A stretch of DNA of 64,000 nucleotides, from positions 92,439 through 156,438 of the forward strand of contig CAIVVM010000025.1 of the NCBI GenBank assembly GCA_903909375.1. Direction: 5' to 3'. The notes below the pieces were generated by a model. That model was not told the DNA's origin and made no database searches. It saw only the letters and a program-made list of their open reading frames with translations. The translations under genes were made by a program, and so were the position numbers. The stretch comes from an uncultured Alphaproteobacteria bacterium. GTDB lineage: Bacteria; Pseudomonadota; Alphaproteobacteria; Caulobacterales; Caulobacteraceae. Positions 1-8,601 of this stretch are shown here, one piece after another; position 1 is the stretch's first letter; each line of letters opens with the position of its first letter.

Positions 1-835
1 GTTCGGAAAACTGGCCGGCGAGAGCGCCGTCACCGCGCTGAGGTCGACGGGTATCTCGGCCTACAGGATCACCGCGATGGCCCTGCCGGCGGTGCTGGCC
101 CTGGCGCTGGTACAGCTGGCGATCGGGATGGTGATAGCCCCTCGCACCGACCAGATGCTGAGCGCGTGGTGGCAGGCCAGCGCACCGCAAGACGCTACAA
201 AGAAGATCACTCCGGTGACATTCAGGCTGGCCAATGAGGTGGTGGTGGCCCTGCCACGCGATCCCGACGGCCGCAGTCTGGAGTCGGTGATCATCTACCG
301 CCGGGATCAGGCCGGTCGCCTGGTGGAGCGCACGACGGCGCCGACGGCGGTATGGGAAGCAGGCCGCTGGACCCTCATCAAGCCCAGGTTCGAGACCTTG
401 GGGACCAAGACCATCTCGGAAGGGTCCGCCAATACGATGGACTGGACACAGGACCTGCAGCCCGCCGATGTGCGGGCGATGGCGGCCGGTCAGACCCTGG
501 TCACGCCGCAGGAGGCCAGCCGGGCGCTTGCGGGCGGGCTTTCGATGCGGCCGCGCACCTACTATGAAACCCAGCTTCAGCGGGCCTGGGCAGCCCCGTT
601 CGCGTGCATCGTAATGCTTTTGCTGGCAGCGCCAGCTTCGATGGCCAATTTCAGGGGCGGCGGGGCGACATTGATGGTGCAGTGTCTTGCGGGCGGGCTG
701 TTGTACCTCGTGTTTGATGGTGCGTTCACCGCCCTGGGTGAGAACGGAGCAGCGCCCGCGATTCTTGCGGCGTGGGCCGCACCCGCAATGTTCTCCGCGC
801 TCGGGATAACTGCCCTGATCTATCTGGAGGGGTGA
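1..835 (+). CDS. LptF/LptG-type permease, C-terminal part (5' end outside window)
   Basis: The reading frame is open from base 2, so the gene begins upstream of the window; the first internal ATG at 77 is not the true start. Codons before it read like the LptF/LptG motif around the first membrane helices (GKLAGESAVTALRSTGIS). What follows has the family layout: a membrane segment (about residues 1-25 after the ATG), a soluble beta-rich middle (VVVALPRDPDG...LIKPRF) and three C-terminal membrane helices. LptF/LptG are inner-membrane permeases of LPS export. Its stop overlaps the start of an acyltransferase gene (TGATG at 833-837), so the two are co-transcribed. Beside a sphingolipid-like cluster it could be a dedicated paralogue rather than the main LptG; that is inference. 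Confidence 0.75.
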   Translation, partial: FGKLAGESAVTALRSTGISAYRITAMALPAVLALALVQLAIGMVIAPRTDQMLSAWWQASAPQDATKKITPVTFRLANEVVVALPRDPDGRSLESVIIYRRDQAGRLVERTTAPTAVWEAGRWTLIKPRFETLGTKTISEGSANTMDWTQDLQPADVRAMAAGQTLVTPQEASRALAGGLSMRPRTYYETQLQRAWAAPFACIVMLLLAAPASMANFRGGGATLMVQCLAGGLLYLVFDGAFTALGENGAAPAILAAWAAPAMFSALGITALIYLEG

Positions 836-1986
836 TGGCGCCTGGGGAAGAACGCGACGACATCCAGGTCATTCCTGTGGCGACGGCGGCAGAACTGGAT
901 CGCTTCATCCGCGTTCCGATGCGGCTGGGGGCCGACGATCCCAACTATGTGGCGCCACTCATTTTCGAGCGCCAGGAATCCCTGACGGCGAAGGGCAATC
1001 CCTTTTTTGCCCACGCTGAGGTGCAGTTCTGGCTGGCCGTGAAGGCGGGGCGTGATGTTGGCCGCATCAGTGCGCAGATCGACGCATTGAACCCCCAGAC
1101 CGCCGAGGGAATCGGAAACTTCGGCATGATCGCCGCAGAGGACGATCCAGCCGTCTTCGCTGCGCTGTTCCGCGCCGCAGAGGCATGGCTGCGAAGTCGC
1201 GGATGCCGGGCAGCACTCGGGCCGGTGAACCTGTCAACCAACGAAGAGGTCGGACTGCTGGTCGAGGGGGCTGAACATCCGCCGATGTTCATGATGAGCC
1301 ACGATACCGCGCATGCGCCTCACAGGATCGAAGAACAGGGCTATGCCAAGGCCAAGGACATCTTCGCATATATCTGCAGCGTGAACGACGATCTGCCGGC
1401 GCCGATCCTGCGTCGCATCCGGAAAGGTCCGCCACCGGGCGTGACCCTGCGCATGCTGGATATGAGCCGATTTGAAGCTGAGGTGGACACTCTGACCGGC
1501 ATTCTGAACGACGCCTGGTCGGGCAACTGGGGCTTCACACCGACGACCGAGGGCGAGACGAAGGCCTTGGCCGCGACCCTGAAACTGCTGATCGACAAGC
1601 GCCTCACCTGGTTCGCTGAAATGGACGGCGAAACTGTGGGCTTCATGATCCTGCTTCCGAACATCAACGAGGCCATCGCCGACCTTAAGGGCAAGCTGTT
1701 CCCCTTCGGCTGGGCCAAGCTGATCTGGCGGCTGAAGATCAAAGGGGTGAAAACGGGTCGGGTTCCCTTGATGGGGGTTAAACGGAAGGTCGCGGGGTCC
1801 CTTCGCGGCCAGCTTGTGCCGTTCCTGCTGATCGATGCCGTAGCCCAGGCGGCGCGGCGACTGGGCTACGAGCGATACGAGCTGTCCTGGGTGCTGGAAG
1901 ACAATCTGCCGATGCGCCGGATCTGTGATGCGGGCGGCGCCAAGGTCTACAAGACCTACCGGCTCTACCAGAAGGCGCTGGTTTGA
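835..1986 (+). CDS. GNAT-like acyltransferase, probable bacterial ceramide synthase family
   Basis: A 383-residue protein. ATG 835 is chosen because a good Shine-Dalgarno (CTGGAGGGG) precedes it and it overlaps the permease stop; the upstream in-frame start at 772 lies inside the permease gene. The length and two-lobed layout (N-lobe with FWLAVKAGRDVGRISAQ, C-lobe with ELSWVLEDNLPMRRICDAGG) match the large GNAT-like proteins often misnamed dATP pyrophosphohydrolase. From family knowledge, Caulobacter ceramide synthase (bCerS) is such a protein and lies in a cluster with nucleotidyltransferases and LPS-type transport genes. I infer that it N-acylates a sphingoid base; this rests on resemblance and context. 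Its stop overlaps the next start. Confidence 0.6.
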   Translation: MAPGEERDDIQVIPVATAAELDRFIRVPMRLGADDPNYVAPLIFERQESLTAKGNPFFAHAEVQFWLAVKAGRDVGRISAQIDALNPQTAEGIGNFGMIAAEDDPAVFAALFRAAEAWLRSRGCRAALGPVNLSTNEEVGLLVEGAEHPPMFMMSHDTAHAPHRIEEQGYAKAKDIFAYICSVNDDLPAPILRRIRKGPPPGVTLRMLDMSRFEAEVDTLTGILNDAWSGNWGFTPTTEGETKALAATLKLLIDKRLTWFAEMDGETVGFMILLPNINEAIADLKGKLFPFGWAKLIWRLKIKGVKTGRVPLMGVKRKVAGSLRGQLVPFLLIDAVAQAARRLGYERYELSWVLEDNLPMRRICDAGGAKVYKTYRLYQKALV

Positions 1987-2732
1987 GCGGCTTTCGGGCT
2001 TTGGTGCTGGCCGGGTCCCGCGGCGGAACGGACCCTTTAGCCGCCTATGCGGGCGTGAGCCACAAGGCACTGATCATGCTGGGCGGCGAGACACTGCTGG
2101 CGCGAGTGGTGGCTGCCTTGCGCGCGGCCGGCGCCGAGCGGGTCGCCGTGATCTCCAGCCATCCGGAGGTTCGCATCGAGATGGCGCGGCTTGGCGTCGA
2201 GGCGCTGGATGAAGCCGCCGGACCAAGCCTGAGCGTTGCAGCCGGGGCCGGGCAATTGGGAACGCCGTTGCTGGTGACCACGGCTGACCACGCCCTGCTG
2301 GATGCGGTCTGGGTCCGGCAGTTTCTGGCCGATGTGCCGGCTGGGATAGATGTAGCAGCCCTCGTCGCCGCCCGGCCGACCGTCGAGGCGGCGGCGCCGG
2401 GAACCCGACGGACCTGGTTGAAGCTGGCCGACGGGCACTGGTCTGGCTGCAACCTGTTTTACCTGGCCAATGACCGCGCCCTGCGAATTGTGGACTTCTG
2501 GCGTAAGGTCGAGGCGGAGCGGAAACGACCCTGGCGGATGGCGCAGATTCTCGGCGTCGGGATGCTGTTGAGGTATCTCTCCGGACGACTGGGACTGGGC
2601 GACGCCGCCAGGAGGCTGGGCCAAATGGCCGGGGTATCGGCGGCCATTGTGCAATCGCCCTACGGGCTGGCTTCGGTTGATGTAGACAAGGCCGCTGATC
2701 TGGATCTCGTGCGACGGATCGTAGGCGACTGA
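1983..2732 (+). CDS. MobA/NTP-transferase-like protein
   Basis: Uses a TTG start overlapping the upstream stop (1983-1986); the nucleotide-binding motif LVLAGSRGG begins at residue 7, so little is missing at the N terminus. The 249-residue protein has the Rossmann-like NTP-transferase layout: LVLAG loop, SHKALIMLGGETLL, and the metal-binding TTADHALL region near residue 100. The canonical GGxSxRMG signature is degenerate (GSRGGTDPL). Being the third gene of a translationally coupled permease - acyltransferase - NTP-transferase set, it probably activates or transfers a head group in the same lipid pathway. Substrate unknown; a molybdenum-cofactor guanylyltransferase is less likely given the context. 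Confidence 0.6.
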   Translation: MSGFRALVLAGSRGGTDPLAAYAGVSHKALIMLGGETLLARVVAALRAAGAERVAVISSHPEVRIEMARLGVEALDEAAGPSLSVAAGAGQLGTPLLVTTADHALLDAVWVRQFLADVPAGIDVAALVAARPTVEAAAPGTRRTWLKLADGHWSGCNLFYLANDRALRIVDFWRKVEAERKRPWRMAQILGVGMLLRYLSGRLGLGDAARRLGQMAGVSAAIVQSPYGLASVDVDKAADLDLVRRIVGD

Positions 2733-2739
2733 ACTTGCC

Positions 2740-3480
2740 TCAGGGTGCGGTCCATCCTGCCGCGAGCCGGTTCAGCGATTGAACGTCCTGAAGGAAGTCC
2801 ATCTCGCCCCACTCCAGATCCTGGATCGAACAGACCCGGACCTCGACCCCATCGTGGGCCAGTTCGTCGATGACGCTGAGGTACCAGCGGCGCAGACCCT
2901 CGGGCGACCGAAGGACACGATCTATTCCCTCCACAAAACGCGCCGCGCCGTCACTTGAGAAGCGAAGAAAACCAATCGATTCAGCATCATAGGCCTCAAT
3001 CGACTTGCCAATGGCACGCAGGCTTCCGTTCTCCGTCAACACCTTCATGTCGTCGGCGTCGTAGGAGGACTTTCGGTCGATGGTGACGGTGATATCCGCA
3101 TCAGGCGCTCCCATCAGACGCTCGGCCACGCCTGGACCAAACAGGGTGTCTCCGTTGAGAACCAGGACGTCACGGTCAAACTCATGCCGCACGATCCAGC
3201 AGGACGCCGTGTTGTCCGAGACGGTGTAGAAGGGATTGAAGGCCAGCCTGACCGCCATGGTCAGTTCCAGCGAGGCGACTTCGGCCTCGACAGCCTCGGC
3301 GCGAAAACCGGTCACGATGACGGCTTCTTCTACACCGGCGGCCTGCAGTCTCAGAAGCTGCCAGGAAAGCAGTGAACGCCCGGCGATCTCGATCAGGCAC
3401 TTCGGCCTCGACTCGGTCAAGGGCAACAGGCGCTTTCCCTGACCGGCGGCGAGAATGATGGCTCGGTTCGGTGACTTCAC
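2740..3480 (-). CDS. Phosphocholine cytidylyltransferase-like NTP transferase
   Basis: GTG 3480 (protein starts VKSPNRAIILAAGQGKR) puts the nucleotide-binding loop at residues 8-17; the longer TTG start adds an unrelated N-terminal tail. About 246 residues, with the LAAGQGKRLLPLT loop, ESRPKCLIEIAGRSLL, and the metal-binding VLNGDTLF motif. This arrangement is known from LicC-type phosphocholine cytidylyltransferases and sugar nucleotidylyltransferases. It converges on the plus-strand lipid genes with only 7 bp between stops. In Caulobacter a cytidylyltransferase of this type supplies the head group of anionic ceramides, so a similar role is plausible but not shown by the sequence. Confidence 0.65.
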   Translation of the reverse strand: MKSPNRAIILAAGQGKRLLPLTESRPKCLIEIAGRSLLSWQLLRLQAAGVEEAVIVTGFRAEAVEAEVASLELTMAVRLAFNPFYTVSDNTASCWIVRHEFDRDVLVLNGDTLFGPGVAERLMGAPDADITVTIDRKSSYDADDMKVLTENGSLRAIGKSIEAYDAESIGFLRFSSDGAARFVEGIDRVLRSPEGLRRWYLSVIDELAHDGVEVRVCSIQDLEWGEMDFLQDVQSLNRLAAGWTAP

Positions 3481-3647
3481 GGCATTTCTGTCAGGAGGGC
3501 TCCGGCCCGGAAGGGCCGGATATGCGCGTTGCAGGCGGCCATGTGAAGAGCAAGCCCCCAAACACGAAGAAACCTCGCTGAGCCATCAGCCCGCGAGGTC
3601 CCAGTCGAATGTCTTGGAATCACCACGGCAAATTGCCGCGGCAGCGA

Positions 3648-3908
3648 CTATTTCAGGTGCCGGGCCAGGTGCTTGTTCATCTCGAACATGCTGACCTTGT
3701 CCTTGCCGTCAAAAACAGCCTTGAGCTTGGCGTCTGCCAGGATATCACGCTTGTTCGCGGGATCCTGGAGGTTGTTTTTCTTGATATATTCCCAGATCTT
3801 CGAGACCGTCTCGCCGCGCGAGAGTTGGCCTGCGCCAACTACGGCGGCCAGTTCTGCCGAAGGCGTCAAGGGCTTCTGCAGGGCGTTCGTCTTCTTTTCA
3901 GTGGCCAT
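3648..3908 (-). CDS. SWIB/MDM2 domain protein
   Basis: An 86-residue protein from ATG 3908, preceded by GGGGAG; the longer frame upstream lacks family resemblance. Residues ~10-86 are one SWIB domain: LTPSAELAAVVGAGQLSRGE, then VSKIWEYIKKNNLQDPANKR and a C-terminal MFEMNKHLARHL helix. Stand-alone SWIB proteins are common in alphaproteobacteria and chlamydiae, where a role in DNA topology or chromatin has been suggested without firm proof. The N-terminal ATEKKTNALQKP is basic and disordered, as is usual. Monocistronic by spacing. Confidence 0.9.
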   Translation of the reverse strand: MATEKKTNALQKPLTPSAELAAVVGAGQLSRGETVSKIWEYIKKNNLQDPANKRDILADAKLKAVFDGKDKVSMFEMNKHLARHLK

Positions 3909-4119
3909 GGGCTCCCCCGGCTGGATGTTGTCGCGAGGTTGCAGCGGGCGCCGCTGAAACCGAGTCGCTTGGTGCATCCTACCTCTCAGCGCGCGCCGCG
4001 CCACCCGATATGCGCACAGCCTTCGGATAACCGTTACACTCGTCCCCCCGGGTTGGCGCAGCCGGGTGACAGGACGCCTGGGAACGGGCGATATGGTTTT
4101 TCATGTTGGGAGAGACGCC

Positions 4120-4959
4120 ATGACGGATGCACCCGGAATTCTGTACGAAACGCCAGCGCCGCACGTGGCGCGGATCGTCCTCAACAGGCCGGAGAGCCGC
4201 AATGCGCAGGACACCTCCCTGCTCTATGCCCTGAACGACGCCTTTGATCAGGCGGCTCGCGACGGCGACGTGAAGGTCATAATCCTGGCGGCGGCAGGGC
4301 CGCACTTTTCTTCGGGCCACGACCTTCGCGAGGGCGGGACCATTGCCGAGCAGATGGCGCCTTTCGATCCCGTAGGCACCTGGTGCGGGTTTGGCTGCGC
4401 CGGCGCCGAGGGGCGGATGGCGCGCGAGAAGGAAGTCTACCTCGGTCTGTCAGAGAGGTGGCGAAACATTCCCAAGCCCACGATCGCGCAGGTACAGGGC
4501 AAATGCATTGCTGGCGGCCTGATGTTGGCCTGGCCTTGCGACCTGATTGTCGCGGCCGATGACGCGGCCTTCTGCGACAACACCGTGGGTATGGGCGTGG
4601 CGGGCGTCGAGTACTTCGCTCACCCCTGGGAGATGGGGCCGAGGAAGGCCAAGGAGCTCCTGTTTACCGCCGACTGGCTGGGCGCCGAGGAGGCGCGCGC
4701 GCTTGGGATGGTCAACCAGGTCGTGCCGTCAGCCCAGTTGTCTGAATACACCCTGGCCCTGGCGATCCGGATCGCCGCCAAACCGATGTTCGCCCTGCGG
4801 ATGGCCAAGGAGGCAGTCAACGCCGCCGAGGATGCCCAGGGGCGCGTGGGCGCCATGCAGACGGCTTTTGCGCTTCATCAGCTGGCGCACAGCCACAACA
4901 TGCAGGTCCACGGCATGCCTGTAGACCCTGGCGGCCTCCAGGTACGGCGAAAGACCTGA
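4120..4959 (+). CDS. Crotonase-fold protein (enoyl-CoA hydratase family) lacking both catalytic glutamates
   Basis: ATG 4120 follows GGGAGAG at 4109-4115; the protein is 279 residues. It keeps the crotonase fold markers: RIVLNRPESRNAQD, the oxyanion-hole strand FSSGHDLREGG, and a helix with KCIAGGLMLAWPCDL. The two glutamates that activate water in true hydratases are not visible: the GGGCE position reads GGLML, and the second falls in NTVGMGVAGVEYF. It is therefore probably not a hydratase; isomerase, hydrolase or CoA-binding activity is possible. It sits upstream of an Lrp regulator and an acyl-CoA synthetase on the same strand, suggesting a shared acyl-CoA pathway. Confidence 0.8.
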   Translation: MTDAPGILYETPAPHVARIVLNRPESRNAQDTSLLYALNDAFDQAARDGDVKVIILAAAGPHFSSGHDLREGGTIAEQMAPFDPVGTWCGFGCAGAEGRMAREKEVYLGLSERWRNIPKPTIAQVQGKCIAGGLMLAWPCDLIVAADDAAFCDNTVGMGVAGVEYFAHPWEMGPRKAKELLFTADWLGAEEARALGMVNQVVPSAQLSEYTLALAIRIAAKPMFALRMAKEAVNAAEDAQGRVGAMQTAFALHQLAHSHNMQVHGMPVDPGGLQVRRKT

Positions 4960-5010
4960 CTGACGAACGACGACGCTGTAGAACCAATCACTCCGTTGGA
5001 GGCTGATGGC

Positions 5011-5472
5011 ATGGATGTTGTTCTCGATTCAATCGACCGGCGAATACTCCGGGAGCTGCAGCGTGACGCCACCATGCCGATCGCCGAGCTGGCCCAGATC
5101 GTCGGCCTTTCGCAAACACCGTGCTGGAAAAGGATCAAGCGGCTGACCGACGCCGGCGTGATCCTGGGCAAGGTGGCCTTGCTGGATCGCACAAAGCTGA
5201 ATCTTGGCCTGGCGGTCTTTGTTTCGGTCAAGACCAACCGCCACGATCAGGCATGGCTGGACACCTTCGCCAGCGCCGCCTCGGCCATGCCAGAGGTGGT
5301 GGAGTTTTATCGATTGTCCGGCGACACCGATTATCTGTTGAAGGTTCTGGTGCGCGATATCGCGGCCTACGATGTCTTCTATCGCCAGCTTATCGCCGCC
5401 GTGCCCCTGTCGGATGTCTCGTCAGCGTTTGCGATGGAGCAGATCAAGTCCACCACCTCCGTTCCGGTTTGA
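5011..5472 (+). CDS. Lrp/AsnC family transcriptional regulator
   Basis: ATG 5011 is chosen because GGAGG lies at 4998-5002; the longer TTG start at 4996 would use the Shine-Dalgarno as coding sequence. The 153-residue protein starts with an AsnC-type helix-turn-helix (LDSIDRRILRELQRD, then LAQIVGLSQTPCWKRIKRL), followed by the RAM effector-binding domain (EFYRLSGDTDYLLKVLVRD). Such proteins bind DNA as multimers and respond to amino acids or related acids. It lies between two acyl-CoA genes on the same strand and is their likely local regulator; the ligand is unknown. Confidence 0.88.
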   Translation: MDVVLDSIDRRILRELQRDATMPIAELAQIVGLSQTPCWKRIKRLTDAGVILGKVALLDRTKLNLGLAVFVSVKTNRHDQAWLDTFASAASAMPEVVEFYRLSGDTDYLLKVLVRDIAAYDVFYRQLIAAVPLSDVSSAFAMEQIKSTTSVPV

Positions 5473-5539
5473 CAGACGCAGCGGCAGGCCGCCAACTCAG
5501 AGGCAACAACGAGATTTCGGCTGGGAGGCCTGAACTGCC

Positions 5540-7171
5540 ATGGCATGGATGTTCGCGGATGTTTGGGAAGCCATCGCCAGGGCCCAACCGGATCGGCCCG
5601 CCGTGGTCCTTGGCGAGCGAACCATCAGCTGGGGCCAGTTTGACGCCCGGGCCGATGCGCTGGCGGCTCACTTCATCGCACGGGGATTGAGTCACCGGGC
5701 CAAGGTGGCGGGGTATCTCTACAACGGGCCCGAATACCTCGAGAGCTACTTCGCCGCATTCAAGGGCGGGTTTGAGCCCGTAAACACCAACTACCGCTAT
5801 GGACCCGAAGAGCTGGTCTATCTGTTCGACAACGCCGATGCCGAGGCCGTCGTGTTTCATGCCAGCTTCGCGGACACGGTCGAAACTATCCGCCCACGCC
5901 TGCCGAAAGTGAAGACCTGGGTCGCTGTAGCCGAGCCCGGCCATCCGGTCCCTGCCTGGGCGGATGACTATGACGCCATCGTCGCGACCACGCCCGCCGT
6001 GCGGCCAGTGAAGGCCGCCTGGGGCCGGTCAGGTGACGATCTGTTGCTGCTCTACACCGGCGGCACCACCGGCATGCCCAAAGGTGTGATGTGGCGTCAG
6101 GACGACCTGTTCCAGGTGATCGGCGCCGGCGGCAACGCCGCGCTGGGCATCCCGCCCGCCCAATCCATCGACGAGTTGATCGCTCGCCACGCTGCGGCTG
6201 GTGACGTGAAGCCCATTTCGTTGATTGCCGCGCCCTTGATGCACGGCACGGGACAGTTCTCGGCCTTTATCAACTTCAACAACGGCGGCACGGTCGCGTG
6301 TCTGCCATCCCGCAAGTTCAGCGCCGTTGAACTGTGGAACGAGGCCGAGCGCCTTCGCGCCACCAATATCGTGATCGTCGGCCTGGCCTTCTCGACGCCC
6401 ATGCTGGAGGCGTTGGACGCCAATCCCGGCCGATGGAACCTTTCCTCTGTTCTGGCCATGAGCTCGTCCGGGTCCATGTGGAGCCAGGAGAACAAGCGGG
6501 GCCTGCTGAGCCATGTGACCTCCGCGGTGATCATGGATAGCTTCGGCTCGTCCGAGGCCGTGGGCCTGGGCGCTTCGTCCTCCGCGCCCGGAGCCGAGGT
6601 TCAAACGGCGGCCTTCATGCTGGGCCCCAACTGCGTGGTGTTCACCGAAGAAGGCCGGCGCGTCGAGCCAGGCTCGGGGGAGCGCGGGCTGGTGGCGGTA
6701 AGCGGCTTCCTGCCGCAGGGCTACTACAAGGACTCCGAAAAGAGCGCCAAGACGTTCAGGATCATGGAGGGTATCCGATGGTCGGTGCCCGGCGACTGGG
6801 CAGAGGTCAACGCCGATGGCACCCTGAAACTGCTCGGTCGCGGCTCAGTGTGCATCAATACCGGCGGGGAGAAGGTTTTCCCCGAGGAGGTCGAAGAGGC
6901 GCTGAAACGTCACGCCAGCGTCCGCGACGCGGTTGTGGTCGGGGTGCCGGACGCGCGGTTTGGCGAACGCATCTGCGCCGTCGTGGAGCCTGAGGCCGGC
7001 GCGAAACCGACGCTCAGCGACCTCGCCGATTACGTCCGGACCCAGCTGGCGGGATACAAGGCGCCCCGCGAACTCGTGGTGATCGAGAGCATCGCCCGCG
7101 CCCCCAACGGGAAGGTCGACTACAAGGCGATCAAGGACAAGGCGCTGGCGGCGCTGGGGGTAAGCGCCTAG
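5540..7171 (+). CDS. Acyl-CoA synthetase (AMP-binding)
   Basis: A 543-residue adenylate-forming enzyme that activates a carboxylic acid as acyl-AMP and then acyl-CoA. ATG 5540 follows GGGAGGCC. The AMP-binding P-loop YTGGTTGMPKG is at residues 172-182, the DSFGSSEAVG motif in the middle, the GDWAEVNADGTLKLLGRG hinge and NTGGEKVFPEEVEE at the start of the C-domain, and the catalytic-lysine motif PNGKVDYK near residue 528. The VNTNYRYGPEEL stretch is typical of FadD-like synthetases linked to steroid or branched-acid metabolism; substrate is otherwise unknown. Last gene of the plus-strand set, followed by a strong palindrome. Confidence 0.9.
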   Translation: MAWMFADVWEAIARAQPDRPAVVLGERTISWGQFDARADALAAHFIARGLSHRAKVAGYLYNGPEYLESYFAAFKGGFEPVNTNYRYGPEELVYLFDNADAEAVVFHASFADTVETIRPRLPKVKTWVAVAEPGHPVPAWADDYDAIVATTPAVRPVKAAWGRSGDDLLLLYTGGTTGMPKGVMWRQDDLFQVIGAGGNAALGIPPAQSIDELIARHAAAGDVKPISLIAAPLMHGTGQFSAFINFNNGGTVACLPSRKFSAVELWNEAERLRATNIVIVGLAFSTPMLEALDANPGRWNLSSVLAMSSSGSMWSQENKRGLLSHVTSAVIMDSFGSSEAVGLGASSSAPGAEVQTAAFMLGPNCVVFTEEGRRVEPGSGERGLVAVSGFLPQGYYKDSEKSAKTFRIMEGIRWSVPGDWAEVNADGTLKLLGRGSVCINTGGEKVFPEEVEEALKRHASVRDAVVVGVPDARFGERICAVVEPEAGAKPTLSDLADYVRTQLAGYKAPRELVVIESIARAPNGKVDYKAIKDKALAALGVSA

Positions 7172-7181
7172 AGCGGCTTGA

Positions 7182-7204
7182 GGAAAACCGGGAACCGGTT
7201 TTCC
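7182..7204. terminator. Perfect palindrome between convergent genes (bidirectional terminator)
   Basis: A 10-bp perfect inverted repeat (GGAAAACCGG / CCGGTTTTCC) with a 3-nt loop, lying between the convergent acyl-CoA synthetase and M20 peptidase genes. The stem itself supplies A and T runs for either direction. Confidence 0.6.
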
Positions 7205-7274
7205 GCCCGCAACCCGCTCCAGACATATGAGGGCGATCACGTTTCTCGAGATTGGATTGTTTCAATCCCATCTC
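7182..7274. repeat. Composite intergenic palindromic element
   Basis: Two separate inverted repeats fill the 111-bp gap: the 10-bp stem at 7182-7204 and a 12-bp stem at 7248-7259/7263-7274 (GAGATTGGATTG against CAATCCCATCTC, one mismatch, 3-nt loop). Paired palindromes of this kind resemble the interspersed extragenic repeats that occur in many copies in alphaproteobacterial genomes. Only one copy is seen in this window, so the repeat status is inferred. Confidence 0.45.
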
Positions 7275-7282
7275 GACATGAT

Positions 7283-8596
7283 CTAGCGCGGCTCCCGGGC
7301 CAGCCGGCTGATCAGCAGCGCCGCGCGTTTCGCCTGCCGGTCAAGGCTGGTCAGGTCTGCGGTCTCGCCGGGCGCGTGGCTGCCCTCGCCGGCCATGCCC
7401 AGGCCCACCAGACCGTCAATGAAGGCCACGAAGGAGATATCGCCCGCCCCGCGGTTGGCTGGGTCGCCGGCAGGCATCTCGGCGAGCCCCAGTGTGGCGT
7501 TGACCGCATTGAGCCTGGCCAGCAGAGCTCTTTTGCCCTCAGTCGGCGCCATGGGCGGATAGCCATCGTCAGAGAAGGCCAGTGACGCATCGGCCAGGTC
7601 AAGATGGCGGTCGACGATCGCCTGCATGCGCGCTCGAACCCGCGCCTCCTGTTCAGGAGACAACGTGCGGATATCACCGCGGGCCAGGGCGTCCGAAGCG
7701 ATGACGTTGGGCTTGCCCGTCGCCTGTCCTCCGGTATCGACGGTATTCAGCGTGGCGCTGGATCCCCCCAGAACCAGACCGACATTGTAGGTGAGGTTCG
7801 GCTCGGGAAGCTCCTGGCGGAATGCATCGATGATGCGGCTCAGTTCGTAGATTGCGCCGCATCCTACGCCCGGTTTGCAGACGCCTGAGGAATGGCCGGA
7901 CTTGGCCGATGTCCGGATCGTCCAGGAGGTGGAGGATCGGCGTGCAATGGAACCCATATCCTGACCGCCGCGCCGCGCGAGCGTTTCGAAATCCAGCGCC
8001 ACGTCACTGGCGCGACCTGCTGCGATTAGATCGGCGCGCGCATCGGCGAGCGGCGAACCCGGATTTTCTTCATCTCCGGTCAGGACCACGGTGATGTCGG
8101 CGGCTTTCAGCGTGCCTGCGGCCTGCATGGCGCGCAAAGCCGCCAGGATGATGACGTTTCCGCCCTTCATGTCGCTGACCCCGGGGCCCTCGACGATATC
8201 GCCGGTGCGCTTCCACCCCTGGAACGGACTATCGGGCTCAAAGACCGTATCGAGATGTCCGATCAGCAGGATACGTTTGCCGCGACCTGAACCCTTGTGC
8301 GTCGCGATCATGTGCCCGGCCCGCCCGGTGTGGGTCATCGGGACCCACCGGACCTGAAAACCCAACGCCTCGAACTCGGGCCGCAACAAGCGGCCAACCT
8401 GCTCCACGCCCTTGAGGTTCATGGTGCCGGAATTGACGAGCACGAGTTGTTCGAGGAACCGCACGTTACGGTCGCTGTCAGCGTCAACGGCCGCGATCAT
8501 CTTGCGTTCGGCGGTGGTCGGCGTCGCGCCGAAAGCCGGTGCGCCGACCAGCAGCCCTGCGACAAGGGCCGTCGCGGCAATCGTTCTCAGGGCCAA
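7283..8596 (-). CDS. Secreted M20 family metallopeptidase (glutamate carboxypeptidase-like)
   Basis: A 437-residue protein with a Sec signal peptide (LVAGLLVGAPAFGA, residues ~11-24), so it acts in the periplasm. The M20 di-zinc site is complete: IGHLDTV (H114, D116), the bridging D142 in GPGVSDMKGG, the catalytic base E176 in GDEENPGS, and the C-terminal GEGSHAPGE histidine. The layout matches carboxypeptidase G2/ArgE-type exopeptidases, which remove C-terminal glutamate or deacylate amino acids. Five bases separate it from the upstream XRE gene, so the two are probably one transcript. Substrate is not predictable. Confidence 0.9.
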   Translation of the reverse strand: MALRTIAATALVAGLLVGAPAFGATPTTAERKMIAAVDADSDRNVRFLEQLVLVNSGTMNLKGVEQVGRLLRPEFEALGFQVRWVPMTHTGRAGHMIATHKGSGRGKRILLIGHLDTVFEPDSPFQGWKRTGDIVEGPGVSDMKGGNVIILAALRAMQAAGTLKAADITVVLTGDEENPGSPLADARADLIAAGRASDVALDFETLARRGGQDMGSIARRSSTSWTIRTSAKSGHSSGVCKPGVGCGAIYELSRIIDAFRQELPEPNLTYNVGLVLGGSSATLNTVDTGGQATGKPNVIASDALARGDIRTLSPEQEARVRARMQAIVDRHLDLADASLAFSDDGYPPMAPTEGKRALLARLNAVNATLGLAEMPAGDPANRGAGDISFVAFIDGLVGLGMAGEGSHAPGETADLTSLDRQAKRAALLISRLAREPR

Positions 8597-8601
8597 GGCC
8601 G

